From Euleptes europaea (Eukaryota; Chordata; Lepidosauria; Squamata; Sphaerodactylidae), in the NCBI RefSeq assembly GCF_029931775.1, contig NC_079316.1, forward strand, positions 61,940,064 through 62,004,063: a stretch of 64,000 nt of DNA, written 5' to 3'. A program made the translations under genes and the position numbers. Positions within the stretch are counted from its first letter, which is position 1, and each line of letters begins with the position of its first letter. A model generated the notes under the pieces. The model did not search any database. It was not told where the DNA came from and saw only the letters and a list, made by a program, of their open reading frames with translations. Below, in pieces: positions 13,701 through 27,800 of this stretch.

Positions 13701-16700
13701 TATGGTGACCCTTTAGGGTTTTCATAGCAAGTTATTAAGCAGAGGTGGTTTGCCATTGTCTTCCTCTGTGAAGTCTTCCTTGGTGGTCTCTCATCCAAGT
13801 AGCTTCCAAGATCGGGTTATACTAAACCATTCTACATTCTACATCCCCCTCAGTAGATTTTACAATATATGAATTTCCCAGCCCTGGTAACAAGCATGCA
13901 AGTTACAATACCATCAGTGGTGTTCATGATTCCCGACCAAAAATATTGCTTTCAGGCCATTTTACAATGCCAATTCTTAAATAAAATGTACATCAAATTC
14001 AGTTTGATTCTGAGTGGTCAAAAAGTGGTCTGTGGATAGACTTGCAATCTAACAACTGCCTCATGATAAAACAGTTAAGATAGAATAATCAGCATTGTGG
14101 TACCTACCTCACTCTGTAGCCCATATGCTTTTTTGGCCCACTGTGTCTTTAAGTCTTCTGGAACCACTGTATACTCATGGAGTCTTTTCCTATAATCAAG
14201 GTCACTAGCCAGAGCTTGGGCTTTTTTGGCATGCTCCAAGTTTATCATGTCCATTGGCAAGTGGAAACGTGTTTTGCTCTTCTCAAAGTCCTTTTTATAA
14301 GCAACCTAGGTAACAGTAGAATATTTATATTTCATAAAATGAGTGCAGAACAGTACTATATTATATTAATATAATATTAACAAATCACTGAGAGGTGATG
14401 TGATAACCATCTTCAAGTACTTGAAGGGCTGTCATATAGAGGATGGTGCAAAGTTGTTTTCTGTTGCCCCAGAAGGACGGACCAAAACTAATGGGTTGAA
14501 ATTAGCTCAAAAGAGTCTCCGTCTGGACATTAAGAAGAACTTTCTAACAGTTAGAGCGGTTCCTCAGTGGAATAGGCTTCCTCGGGAGATGGTGAGCTTT
14601 CCTTCCCTGAAGGTTTTTAAGCAGAGGCTAGATGGCCATCTGACAGCAATGCTGACTCTATGACCTTAGGCAGATCATGAAAGGGAGGGCATCTTGGCCA
14701 TCTTCTGGGCATGGAGTAGGGGTTGCTGGGGTGTGTGTGGGGGAGGGAGTTGTGAATTTCCTTCAGTGTGCAGGGGGTTGGACTAGATGACCATGGTGGT
14801 CCCTTCCAACTCTATGATTCTATGATTTATTGTATGTCCACCTGTTAGGTTAAGCCAACATTGTTTCTGCTTTGTATATCTTTGTAAGACGGATATTGCA
14901 CTCAATATCTGCCTATATTATGAATGTTTCTCTTAATAATCTAGAATGGAGTACATTTTTGCAGTTTCAGTTTACATATATTCACATATATATTTATTGT
15001 CATTATTTATGTAGCACATAAAATACCTTTGTCCCAGAAAAAATATATATTAATGGTGAATTTGTGCCAAATAAATTTTAAATAATAAACAAAATAACAA
15101 GCAAATAAATAAATCTTTCCGAGTATTTTTCCTTGGAATTAAGGCTTGTGCTCTTTAAATTGTGTTTAAGATCACCTTATCTACTCTCTTCCCTCTTTCC
15201 TTTATCCACATAACTTCACTTCTCTCTTCCTTGATATTAATTGTGGCTAAGAAGATAATAATTTAGAATAATAAGAATGTAGAAGTCCTATTTTAATAAT
15301 AAGAATACATTATTTACCTCACTACTCATCTTGGCTACCTGCAACGAGTGCAGAAGTCTGGAATCTTTGTTTGCCATTGCTTTACCTTTTGTTTTCTCAT
15401 ATTCTTCTTTATATTTAATCTTCAAAGATAAAATATTTTATATAAGTAAAACTGATCATTTTGTATTTATTAAAAACACAGACATCACAATAAAAGCATA
15501 CATTATCATCATGGTGGCTAATGCATCCCATTTTGCTAATTTGACTGTGTTTATTATACCTCAGCCTAACCCACTGCATACAGTTGTCATGAGGAGAAAA
15601 TGGAAAAGAGAAAATGGAAAAGAGAAAAACTATATATACCACTCTGAGTGCCTTGATGGAAAGGTGAATAATAATTGTATAATGTCAGGTTTTTTTATGT
15701 TACCTAGACATTAAAAACTTTTTTTTAATTAAAAACTATTTATTTCAGAAATGTAATGGTGGGTCCCTCAGAGTGTTAGGGCTTTTATCCATGGACCACA
15801 ACTTTCTTGCCTCTCCTCTCCCTCAGAAACCCAAATTGCCCCTGAAATGCTCCTCCTGCCTCAGGACTGACATTTTAAGGGTCATTTTAGGCTGTTGCAG
15901 AAGGGAAGGAAGGCAAATGGCACTCCATGGTGGAAGTCCTTCTATCCATAGAATCGCTCTGTACAATACACTCCATAAAATATTTGTTAAGCTAAAATAT
16001 TTTCTCTCTTTAATGCTCTGGTTCAAGAACCATTCCTACTTATTACTTAAACTTTGTAAAGGCATATGAGAACCAATTTTTTTTCTAGGTTTGGTGTTTG
16101 GAGTCCACATTTCACTTGCATTTTGAACTATAGCAATCATGGGGCACTTACTCAAAAATAATTAATAAATAAATCACATCAGAAAATACTATATTCTTCT
16201 AAGAACTGTAGGCAAAGATAAATTAATGTGGTATTAGCATAATGTGAAACAGCTATGCCTAGAAAATGTCATCATGAAGTAAAACTGAAACAATATAAAT
16301 TGCAGAAATACATGCTTTGAAAATATTGTGAAAGACAGAAAGACAAAGATTCTCTGCTCAATTAAAATGTGGCTTATTTTAATTAACATACTGAATTTTC
16401 AATTTTTGTTATTCTATTTTTATATAAAACAAACCATTTTCAGAGATGATTAGTTAGAAATAGAAAATACTATACAGTTCTCCTTCAGTTCATTAGAGTA
16501 TCAAAAAGATTAATTTAAAATTAAACCGAAAACTTAAAATATCAAATGGACATGCTTTCATTCCCTGCAGTTATTACTAAATTCTCTAGGGATAAGTCCT
16601 AAAACGTATGTATAACCTACATCACTGGCAAGATCTCGTGATGCCTTGGCAGCCAGCAAAGACATGGAATCCAATGTCATTTCAAAGCCTTGGCCTTTGC

Positions 16701-19700
16701 TTTTCTCCCAGTCTTCTTTGTACTTAATCTAGTTAAAAAAAATACATTGGAACATCACTGCCTTAACTAGAGGGAAGCACAAAAAATTGACTTTACTTAT
16801 GATCAGAAAATGTAATATATATTACCAAAAATTGAATGGACAATTGAATGAGTATGGCATTGGATTTAAGACAGATCAGATGCTTCTTTCATTGTAGGTG
16901 CAGAATAAAAAAAATAATATAATTTGAAAACACTCCCAGGCCCTTACAACCACAGCTGGACACAGATTTAACCTCTTTCCAAACCTATACTTTGCAGTTC
17001 CTGAACAAGGAACATCTTGGGCTAAGGAGAATACATCCACCTGTGGTGACTTGACATGCAATCCATTTCATAAAATGAAAATATGCAAATGTCCATAAGG
17101 AACTCCATTATATATGATATATTTGAAATGTAATTCTGGTGCTGAATATGTTTCTTACAGCTGGTGTAAATGAAAACCCAAGGAAATCCTTGGCATACTT
17201 TGAAAAGTCACCTAAATCAGTTAAAATGGAAATACCTAATGCATTCTGCAGAGCCTCCACATTTCATGTTTATTATTATTCATATCTCACTATAATACAC
17301 AAATGTGTATTTGTAAATAATTTTCCTTACCTCACTGTATAATTCTGCATTGGCTTTAGCCTTGACTAACTGTGGTACGTCCTGAGTCAGAGTATAATGT
17401 GTTTTGGTTTTCTCATACTGAGCTCGGTAGTTCAGCTGCAACAACATATTCAATCTACCTTAATGACATTTAGTTATAAACACAGTAATTAAAAATAATT
17501 TGTAAAACAAAGAAAATCTGAAAAAAATAATACGTGATTATGACCATTCTCCAGATTTTCCGAGGGAATGACTGATTAGTAAAAAGTTTTTCCGTGGCCT
17601 AAATTTAAAATTACAAATGTGCTGCTGATTCTGATTCTGATGCTGATTCAGATTCTGATTTCTGGTAACTGAGGATACCAGAAAAGCATTTTGTCCTTTA
17701 ATATGGATCTCTATAATCAAGGATCTTGAACTGCATCCACAGAATTATAATTGCCTTAAAAATATGAAACATATTTGTATGAAAAATAACGCAAAATGCA
17801 GATTGCACACCTATAATAGCTTATATTATATAAAATAACTATATTATATAAAATAATGCACTTACACCTTTAACTATTTGTTTATGACATTAGTACAACT
17901 GACACTCAAGGCACAGGTAATCCTTCTCTGGATTACCTGCATGCAGAAATTAGGGCTAGTTTTTACTAATTTGGTAAACCCATATATGGGCTGCAGGTAT
18001 GGGCTCCTATGATATAATGCTCTCCAAACAACAAAACTAGATGCTAGACAAAAGAATCCTTCTCCCAACGATGCTATTTTTATATCTGCAGGGGATTTTT
18101 TCATATATGGAGAGTATCACATGAGCCTCCATCTGAAGTCACAAACCCAAACACCAATCACTTTATCACCTTAGTGAGAACAAGGTCCTAGAGCCAACAT
18201 TAACCTGCATTGACCTTAACACTTGTAGTTGTGTGTGTGAAGTGCCATCAAGTGGCAGCTGACTTATGGTGACCCCAGCAAGTGGTTTTCAAGGCAAGTG
18301 CTTAAGCAGGGGTGGTTTGCCACTGCCTTCCTCTGCAGGGTCTTCCTGGGAGGTCTCCCTTCCAAGTACTGCTTCTCTTCTGAGATCTGATGAGATCAGA
18401 CTATACTATGCTGCCTTCCCTCCCAACGCTTGTAGTTACTTTCTCATTCATTATTATTGGCCATTAAAAGTTACTTTATTGTTTATCAATTGTAATCAGC
18501 CACAACAAAACTTAAACTCCTGATCATTCTTTGAAGCACTGAGTTTGCACCATTTGAAGTATGAGCAGTAGTCTATGTATTTTTCATTTTTTAATCTTTG
18601 TACTTAACTCTGTACTATACTTAAGATAATGGTCTATGGTGTTTTAGGGAATGAGCTTCAGCAGAACATCATGGTTCAAGATGACTAGAATATATGGCAT
18701 TGGCCACATGATGTCTCAGTCAACTCTGCTGTAAAAGGAAGCCACTGGTCTAAACCGTTTTATAATCCCACTTTGTATGCCAGCCATGTAACTTGATGCC
18801 AGCCAGTCATGAAAAGCTTGTAACGCCATTCGAAGGTTCACGCTTCAAATCCTCATGTTAATAGTGCTAAGGAGAAATTATGTGGAACACTAGAGATTCT
18901 GGCCTTGTGCATGGAAAAAAGGAACTGGATAAATCTGTGTGTTTGAAAGTGCGCCCTTTCACACATGCCACATAAGGCACTTTCAATCCACTTTCAATGC
19001 ACTCTGAAGCTGGATTTTACTGCGTGAACTGGCAAAATCCACTTGCAAACGATCATTAAAGTGTACTGAAAGTGGATAGAAAGTACATAATTTGGCAAGT
19101 GTGAAAGTGCCCACTAGTGTCAAGTAGGCAGCCTAAGAAAGAGGCATAAATGGTAATGTTCAAACTTCACTTAGGCCCAATAATCTGAATTCTGCTATTG
19201 AACTTATCATTCCACCTATCTTTGAGCATGATGGCTTATGGGAAAATGGGAAGACACATGAGTTCACTTTAGTAAAAAGGCTGGGAATTGAAATTCTTTC
19301 CACAAAGTTCTCTTACAATTATTACTGTATATAATTAATGTGAAATTAGAAAAGTGATACCAGAATCTGGTTTCTGACAAAGATATTCTCCTGGAAAAAG
19401 AATATAAGCTCCTTATATTTACAACTGTTAGCCATGTGTGGTAAGTGCAATATACCTGCTTAACTATGTTATAATTATCATGCTTTCATGTAACTATCAA
19501 ACAATGGGCAGAATGACTTACATCACTAAGCTGCTGCGCATTGATTTTTGCTTGAATGATCTGAGGTGTGCAGGTAACAGAGCTGTACTTTAACTTATTT
19601 ATATTTTGCCTGTAGTTCACCTAAATGAAAATAAAAATGTATGCATCACAATAGGATCATGTAAAACAATTCTCCAAGCTTGAAGATACAGCTGTTACTA

Positions 19701-22700
19701 AGACAGAGAAATACATAAGCATTTAGACTGCCCACAACAGTTACTAAAAAACAGAAACCACGCAGCTTTTTACAATGATGCAATTTCACTCATCATTTAC
19801 AGAAAATCACAGTCCTTATTTTTCCTTCTATCTCTTCTTTTTGACTCACACTGAGCAAAGGTAAATGACGGAAAGTGAAAGAGCTTTTGTTGAGCGAGAA
19901 GAATTAAAATTATCACTTGACTGTGGCAATATTAAGTTATGATTTTTAAATGTAAGAAACAGGGAAATTCATTAAATGGGACAAGTTATACATATAGTGG
20001 AAATTACAATAAGACAACAATGTTATTTCAAAGTCAGTAAGCTTAATAATTTGTTAATACATTAACATACTGGCAACAATATTGAACTATACAAAGTCCA
20101 CAAATTATGCAAGATAAAACCTCATGGTGAGGTTTCTCTTTAAGCCTATCTCTCCCCAAAACCTCCATGTCACTCAACAGGATACAATTATTATCCCCAG
20201 CGGGCTTTAATTAATATTCACTCTGGTTAATTACCTCCTTGCTAAACTGCACATTGTATGCTACTTAGAAGTAGTTTGCTAAGAGGGTTATTGTTTTGAG
20301 GGAAACGGACTTGAGAAGCCAAATGGTATCTAAAGCTAAGGAATTCATTTTAACACGGTTCCCTTTCCCATAAAAATCAATAAAAAAGATTATCAGTGTA
20401 ACCAAAACACTTAATTTTTTGTTTCTGTTTTATAGCTAGTTGTCTCTTCCTGAGATTATCTTTTATGATGGGTTTCTAGCTGAATTTTCTCTTGTAATTC
20501 CTTAGGGATTGTCATGTTGTTATTATGGCAAAATAAAACAGAAGTCCAGTGACACCTTAAAGATTAGCAACATCTATTCCAGTATGAGTTTTTGTGTGTC
20601 CGAACTCACTTCTTCTTATAACTTATGGAAACTCATGCTGATAGAAATGTTGTTAGAATTTAAGGTGCCACTGGACGTCCACTGAAACTCTGTTGCAATT
20701 GTTGTACCACAAATTTTGAAGGGGTCCTAGCTCCTGAGAAATTCTGGGTTTGCCACATGGGCAGCCCATTCCTGAGCCTCCTGGCAGCCGGGGACAGTGT
20801 AAGAGAGGCACCGCTGCGGTGCCTCCAAAGTGGTTCCCCGGCTGCCAGGAGGCTTAAAAAAGCCTTTTAAAAATATTTAAATTGAAAATGGGGCTTTTCC
20901 CTCCATAGAAAACACTGTTGCTGGAGGGGGGATTCCTGGCCTAGAGGGGCTTTGGAAGCTAACATCAGTTCTGCCTCTGGGAATGCCTTGGGAATGCCCC
21001 CCCCATGCCCGTGCTGCATGTCTCTTCCGGGATTTACGTCCCGGAGAGACTGCGCTGCTGGGGAAGTGGCGTGCACCTCCGCAGCACCCAGGCACTGAAG
21101 GAACTGCCTCCGCCACCAGCGTAAGCGCCTCTTATCACAGAATAAGAGGCACTTATGCTGGTGGCGGGGTGATGCCGCCTCTTGAGCCCAAACGGCCTTC
21201 CAGCTCAGGAATGGGCTCAAATTACCATCTACTACAGCTTGATGAATGAAATCCTGAGATTTAAAACTACACAAGCAATGGTTTCCTATCTATGTCTGAT
21301 GAAATTCCATCAAGGATAGTAAGTCATAGAATCAAACTATTAAACACAGGAATATATTTTTCTTTACATGTACTTAAGAATCTTTGAATCCTTAATTGTG
21401 TACAGATTTTCTTTTTTACTTCTTAAAAGTAGTAAGTATTTATTTATTTTAAAGTACTCCCGACATCCTTACCAAACCACAACTCCCAATATTCTTTGGG
21501 TAAAGCAGTGTTAGCTAACTAACCAATGTAAGTCCATCATGCCCTTAGGTCAGGGTTCTACTACATATGCTCTACAGCCCAATGTGGCTCAGTACAGGAC
21601 CTAATGTGGTTCTTCTAAAGAGAAAATCAAATCTTTATGTTAAGTTATATTGGAGGGGTAGGTAGAATGCTAGAAAACCAGTATGTGAAAGGAATGGCAA
21701 GCAAAGATTTTTATGGGACTGAAGTGCTTCTTAAAAGACATTTTACAGAAAAGGAAATTATAGAAGTGAAGAGTTTCCAGAAACTGAAGTGCAAACTAGG
21801 CAGAGATTTATGGCAGAGCAGTAAAACCTTTGCATAGAGAGCTCCTGTGTACATTTATTACTTATTGTGAGATCTCATGCTCCCTAATAAAAGACTCACG
21901 ACAACTTCTGTTTGGGCTGCAGAAACTTTATGAATTATTGATCAACATATTAACTATTGATCATGTTAATCTGTATAATTTCACTTATGCAAATAGTTTT
22001 TGTAATACTGGCTCTTTGTCAATCGCTTTCTACTGCCTTAGGAAATAGTAGCAGTAATGACCTTCGGATTACAACCAAAGAGGGCAGGACTGACAGCAGT
22101 ACATCTAAATAACAGCATGCTTAGTGTGCCATTTCCAGGCTCCTGAGGTTTCCTGGTCTTGGCTAGCTGAAAAACAGCTTTTTTTCTTTTTGGCTTCTGC
22201 TGTCCTTCGGTATGAAATGGCTGGCCATGAACCATACTCCCTCCCGCAGGGGATGGTGAACCATTCAAGTAACAGGGTGAGAACTCAGAAGGCTATTTAC
22301 ATCTTTCAAAGGGACCAGCTTCCTTGTTGTCTGATATGAAGGAGTGAGTGTCGCTGGGTAATTGTAGTCAACATCATCGTGTGTATAGTCTGATTTATAG
22401 GCTATCTGGAATGCGAGAAGAACAAAAAGAATCAACTTTTTAAAAACTGTCATTTGTTCTGAAAAATTAGCAGGCAAGACAAAAGAAAAACAATAATATT
22501 AATATTAAACACAAGGAACAAAGTAAGCGCACTGTCGTCAATGCCAAAGAAAATGAAATTATTTGCATAGTTTAGCTGCTAATTGATTCTTTTTCAGCTG
22601 CGCAATTAATCCAGTGCCAACTGTGGGAGCATTAACTTAACTTCCACCTGTGACACATCCCTTTTATCTTCCTGCTTTAGTTCTGGAACTTCTTACAGAT

Positions 22701-24765
22701 CTGTAAATAATGCACTTCAAGACACAGTATGTAATGAAATGGCATCTCAATGAACCCAATACAATTAAACTAAGTTTAATTGCGTATGAAAAACTGCTTT
22801 GTGTAAACAGACTGACCATGGGAGAGGCTGCAGGGTATCAAACGAGAGACTGAGCTCTTCTGCCAAACAAAACACATTAATCCAGTGGTCCAATCACAAC
22901 ACTTATTGTCTCAACAATGAATTAATTTTGACAAAGCAATGATCTGGCCCCATTATGACATGCTATCCACTCATGCACAGTTTATTCTTGGTATGTTTGT
23001 TCTGCTTAATGCTCAGAAGGATTTCTGAAATCCCTCTTATTTCTCCTCACACCCTTGCATCACTTCAGGCAGAATCAAGCCTGTGGCTATTTTCATTTGA
23101 AGCTACACAGAAGTCATGTCTAAACAATCTGAAGATTAAAATATCTGCACTTAAATGAGTCCAACCAACTTACGTTGCTTGCCAAACTTCCAACCTTCAT
23201 GGCATGCAGGGTACGCTGGTCCAAGCCAACCCCTTCATAGTGACCTTTCTGGTTCTGGAAATGCTCTTTGTATTTGAGCTGCATACAAAAACAAATCCCT
23301 CAAAAAAAATAAAAACGCTTTCTTTTTGTTTGTAATAAACAGGATACCACAAGCAAAGGAAATACAGAGTAAACTAGAACTACTGGTGCTGCATTTCTGA
23401 TTATAAATTTTACTCATTTCAAAACAAGAGATATATACTCTTATTTCATTTTAAGACTGCGGGACCAGCCAAACTCGTCTCTTCCATTTTATGAAGAAAA
23501 GAGCTTACTGTAGAAGCAAAGATGTGGAAAGATCAGTGTACACTACTGGCCAGGAGTTACCCCCTTAAATGAAGAAATATAACACTGTTGTTTGCAGGGA
23601 CATTTACTGATGTAATTATAGTTGTCTTTTTATGCTCATTGATAGATACCTTGATTTTTTTTCTTTTTCTGACAAAATGATGACTACATTTTGGATATTA
23701 ATTTCAAATTACATTCTTAAATCTGATTGATTTTTTTATTCACAAATGCTTTTAAAGTATTCTGCAATGAGCAACAAAGCTATTGTGACACCTTCTGTTC
23801 ATAAAGGCTAAGGCACTGGAATTCAACTGCAGTATATAACGCATTAGGTAATAAAATGTTTTTCTTCCATCCATGGTGGAATACGAATTGCTTATAGTCT
23901 GCTCTATAATTTGCAACTCAAGCAGAGTTGGCTGAAGTTACCTAGCAGTGCTAAAAATCAATTAAGAAATGGACATAACAGATAAAGTAAATGAAAAAGA
24001 CTCAATTAACATTAACAATTAACAGGCATTGTTTGATTAGATTAGTGAATAGTACATAATCTGTTTTTCCTGTAAAGGTTTTTATATTCAAACTCCCAGT
24101 GTTTGTTTGTTTTTTAACCAAGGGTTCCTCCTCTTATCTGGAGTTCACTTGTGTACAAACTGTGATTCCAACAGTGACTAAGTTAAGCTTTCGCAGAACA
24201 GCATGCAAGGTACAGAGGACTTACATCACTGGTGTATTTTGAGATGTTGCTAACATTCCTGAACTGAGGAGTCTCACAGTAGTTAATACTATGTCCTTTG
24301 CTGTTCTCCAGATCCTTTTTGTATGCCACCTTACAAATCAGATTTTAAAAAACAATGAAAAATGCAAATTTATTCGTTTATTGCAAATAACGTTATTTAA
24401 ATGCAGCTATCACAGAAATGGGATTCTATCTTGAGAGTGATAATGCATATACAATAAAGCAAAAGGACAGAAATATAAGATTGCTCAGCATGTATACAAG
24501 CAAGGCTACAGTACAGAGCAGATCACTAAGTTAGGCATGCCTAAATCCTGCTGAAACAACTGGGATTGATTCGCCAGAGTCTTTATCCCTTTGATTTTAA
24601 TGAGATTTAAGACCTTTCTCTGCATTTCACCCATGAAGAGTTGCCAGCAAATTTCCTCTAAAACAAAATTAAAACTGAATCTGGAACATGCAACTCAGGC
24701 AAAATGTCTGCAGAATTTTGAAAGAAGCCCACACACTGTTTATAATATCCACACAGTCTCTCCAG

Positions 24766-24804
<39 letters not shown>

Positions 24805-27800
24805 CGCGCGTGCGTAAAGTGCCTTCAAGTCGCAGCCGACTTATGGCGAAGCCTTTTGGGGTTTTCATGGCAAGAGACTAACAGAGGTGGTTTGCCAGTG
24901 CCTTCCTCTGCACAGCAACCCTGGTATTCCTGGGTGGTTTCCCATCCAAACACTAACCAGGGCTGACCCTGCTTAGCTTCTGAGATCTGACGAGATCAGG
25001 CTAGCCTGGGCCATCCAGGTCAGGGCCTCCAGCAGTGGGCGGGTGTATCAAAAAAACATACATTTTTGAGATGTCATTTAATTTTAAAGTGGAATTTTGC
25101 CTTTAAATTGAAATTCTAATCACATTTGCCACAGGGAAGGGTAGGACTGGCATGGCTGGAAACTATGTTGCTGTTCTAATATAACCAGAGCAGCTTGGGA
25201 AGCAGTCACAAGTGTGTAACATCCTTGTTGCTCCCACTATGGAAGAAGTGCTGCAGACCATTTAAATCGTTAGTGCTTTCTTGTACAATGCAGGACACCA
25301 TTTGCAAACTATGGTATGCACTTGCATGCTTTCATGTACTGATTGCCACAGTCACACGCAAACAATTGTTCATCGTATTATATACTTTCGTATCAACCTG
25401 CATAATATTTGACTGTCTTACCTCACTGTATAGCTTGTTAATATTTTGGGCTTGTTTAAGAACAAGGTTTTCTTGGGCTGAAAGGGAATGAAAGTGGGCT
25501 GCTCCTTTCATATTTGAAAAGTCCTTCTTGTATTTTATCTAAGAAGAAAAGAAAAGGACAAACTCATGAAGTAATAGCTGCCAAGCGGCCATTCCTCATT
25601 GTCCGCAGATGCATAAATAACGAGAGCTGACACCAGAGCTGGGATAATCAAAGGGCCAACTTTATTTCATCGTTCAAGAGGGATCTGCAGCGCACACAAG
25701 CCAAAAAACATCTCCATAACTAACTGCAGTGAGGGCCTCATGTTAGGGATGGAAGTTAATGTGGCTCTTTTGGGTGATAGTAGCTTCATCTGTGGCTCTT
25801 CATGAGCTGTGAAGTGAATACTATTGGGTTACAGGAATCATGAAATGGAGGAGAGAATCAGCATGTGAGAGAACAGGAGAAGGCAAAATAGCTAGTGTCA
25901 TGGTAAGAGTAGTGTCTGGGAGACTCCGGTTCAAATCCTGTCTGCTATGGAAGCTTGATAGTTGACCTTCTATCACTCAGCCTAACCTACCTAACAGGGC
26001 TGTTGCAAGGATTAAATGGAGGGGAGGAGAATGATGTTGTAAGCCACTTTGGGTCCCCATCAGTCAGAAATGTAGTGGGGGGAGAGAGAGGGGGAAGGAG
26101 ACACACATTTGAGTGCACATTGTATGGCTCAGTGGTAAAGCATCTGCTTGGCATGCAGAAGGTCCCAGGTTCAATCCCTGGCATCTCCAGTTAAAGGGAC
26201 TAGGCAAGGAGGTGATGTGAAAGACCTCTGCCTGAGACCCTGGAGAGCCGCTGCCGGTCTGAGTAGACAATACTGACTTTGATGGACCGAGGGGTCTGAT
26301 TCAGTATAAGGCAGCTTCATGTGTTCATGTGTTCAATCACACTCAAATGTGCCCTTTAAACCAGGCCTTTTTATGGTTTATGACAATGAAAAAAATTGTT
26401 GTCTGCAATTGTCTCCAAGGTCTTGTGAATGTCCAGAGGGATTTTTTTAGTTTTTTTCTTTGAACAGTGACCTCCCTGCAAAATCCCAAGCTGCTCTTGA
26501 AAATCCATTCAGTTTCCAAAGTGGGATGCTTTGTGTTATGCAGAAACTCAAACCCAAAGCTCCCTTTTTCTTGTGAAACTGGCTGTGCAAGTCTTTGGAC
26601 CCCAGCCAGAAAAGTTGACTGTACGGCAAAAAAGAGGGAGTCACAACCGGCTCCGCAAGTTTTTTTTTTTTTATGCAAACAGCAAAAACGTGTGATGACT
26701 ATGTTTTTAAAAAAACTCTCTGCCAGTAATCCTAGCTCAATACAAACTAAATGCCTGATTTTTGTGAATGTACAAAAACATACTGATATTACCACTTTAT
26801 AGGCCCATTAAAATAGAATCCTCAGGCAGGAACAGTTATATATGGCATCATTGGAACTGCCACAAAAATCAATGAGAGTCAGCAGAAGTTCGTTCTTACA
26901 GGTTTCTATTAGTTGGTGAAATAATATAATACCACAGAATCTTTTCATTATAATAAGCAACTTCTTGCATCTGGCCAATGTTGGTTAATACTTCTTGAGT
27001 CATACTTACATCGCTAACCAGTTCATTGGCCTTCTTTGCATTTTGATAGGCTGGGGTGATCATGGCAGGAAAGCTCCCTTTCCCTCTGTGCTCTTCGTAA
27101 TCATCCATATAATCCTGGAGAACATTCAGTAGTTATTAGTTACTCACTGTGTGTTATTTGTTTTTGTACATCTTTCTCATCACCAACCTTTCTAGCTAGC
27201 AAACTTAGTTCTCTGTTTCTTTTGTTTTTAATATGAAGTGCACAGAAAAGATTACAGAAACAAAATAATGACCCTCCTTGGCGCAATAACATAACTGAGC
27301 CAAAATTGGACTCCAAAGCAACTCTATCTGTTGAGCATCATTCCCATTCCTCAGTACCATCAATCTGATTGATATGTCTCTAAGCTCTTTTGTGCCCATT
27401 CACAAACAGTCGGCACAGTAGTTTGCTTCCAATGCCTTGCAAATACAATTCTAGCAGCTGTGATAAGATGTAACACAATAGAAGGCAAGTTGTTGGAAAC
27501 GTCTGGTATATCATTATACCAACGGCCTCAATTTTTAGATAAATCAGAACCAAAGCCTGCTTTTTAGATAAATTGCATTTCATCAAGACAGGATAGCAAA
27601 TAGTTTTTAGATCAAACACACTTCCATCACATGTGATGAAAATCCCATACAGAAATTAGGTTGTTGATTATGAAATTATCCGTATTATCTACCAAATTAA
27701 ATGCTTTGATAGCTTTCAGGACTGTTTGCATAGATGGCACCAATATCTTGATTTCCCTCCCTCCACCGCACTTCATTCCCCATGCATACTTTTTACCACT

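Noticed and set aside
20867-21274. 135-codon minus frame and 88-codon plus frame
   Set aside because: Both lie in the GC-rich transposon with inverted ends; overlapping frames on opposite strands and no domain.
24591-24966. Cysteine-valine-rich frames
   Set aside because: Translations of the TG microsatellite and the 5S SINE.
24930-25028. 5S rRNA gene
   Set aside because: Partial 5S-like sequence joined to a SINE tail, recurring several times in the window; not a functional 5S unit.
26122-26200. tRNA-like segment with A and B boxes
   Set aside because: It is the head of a SINE repeated at 49248 and 53485; no complete cloverleaf.
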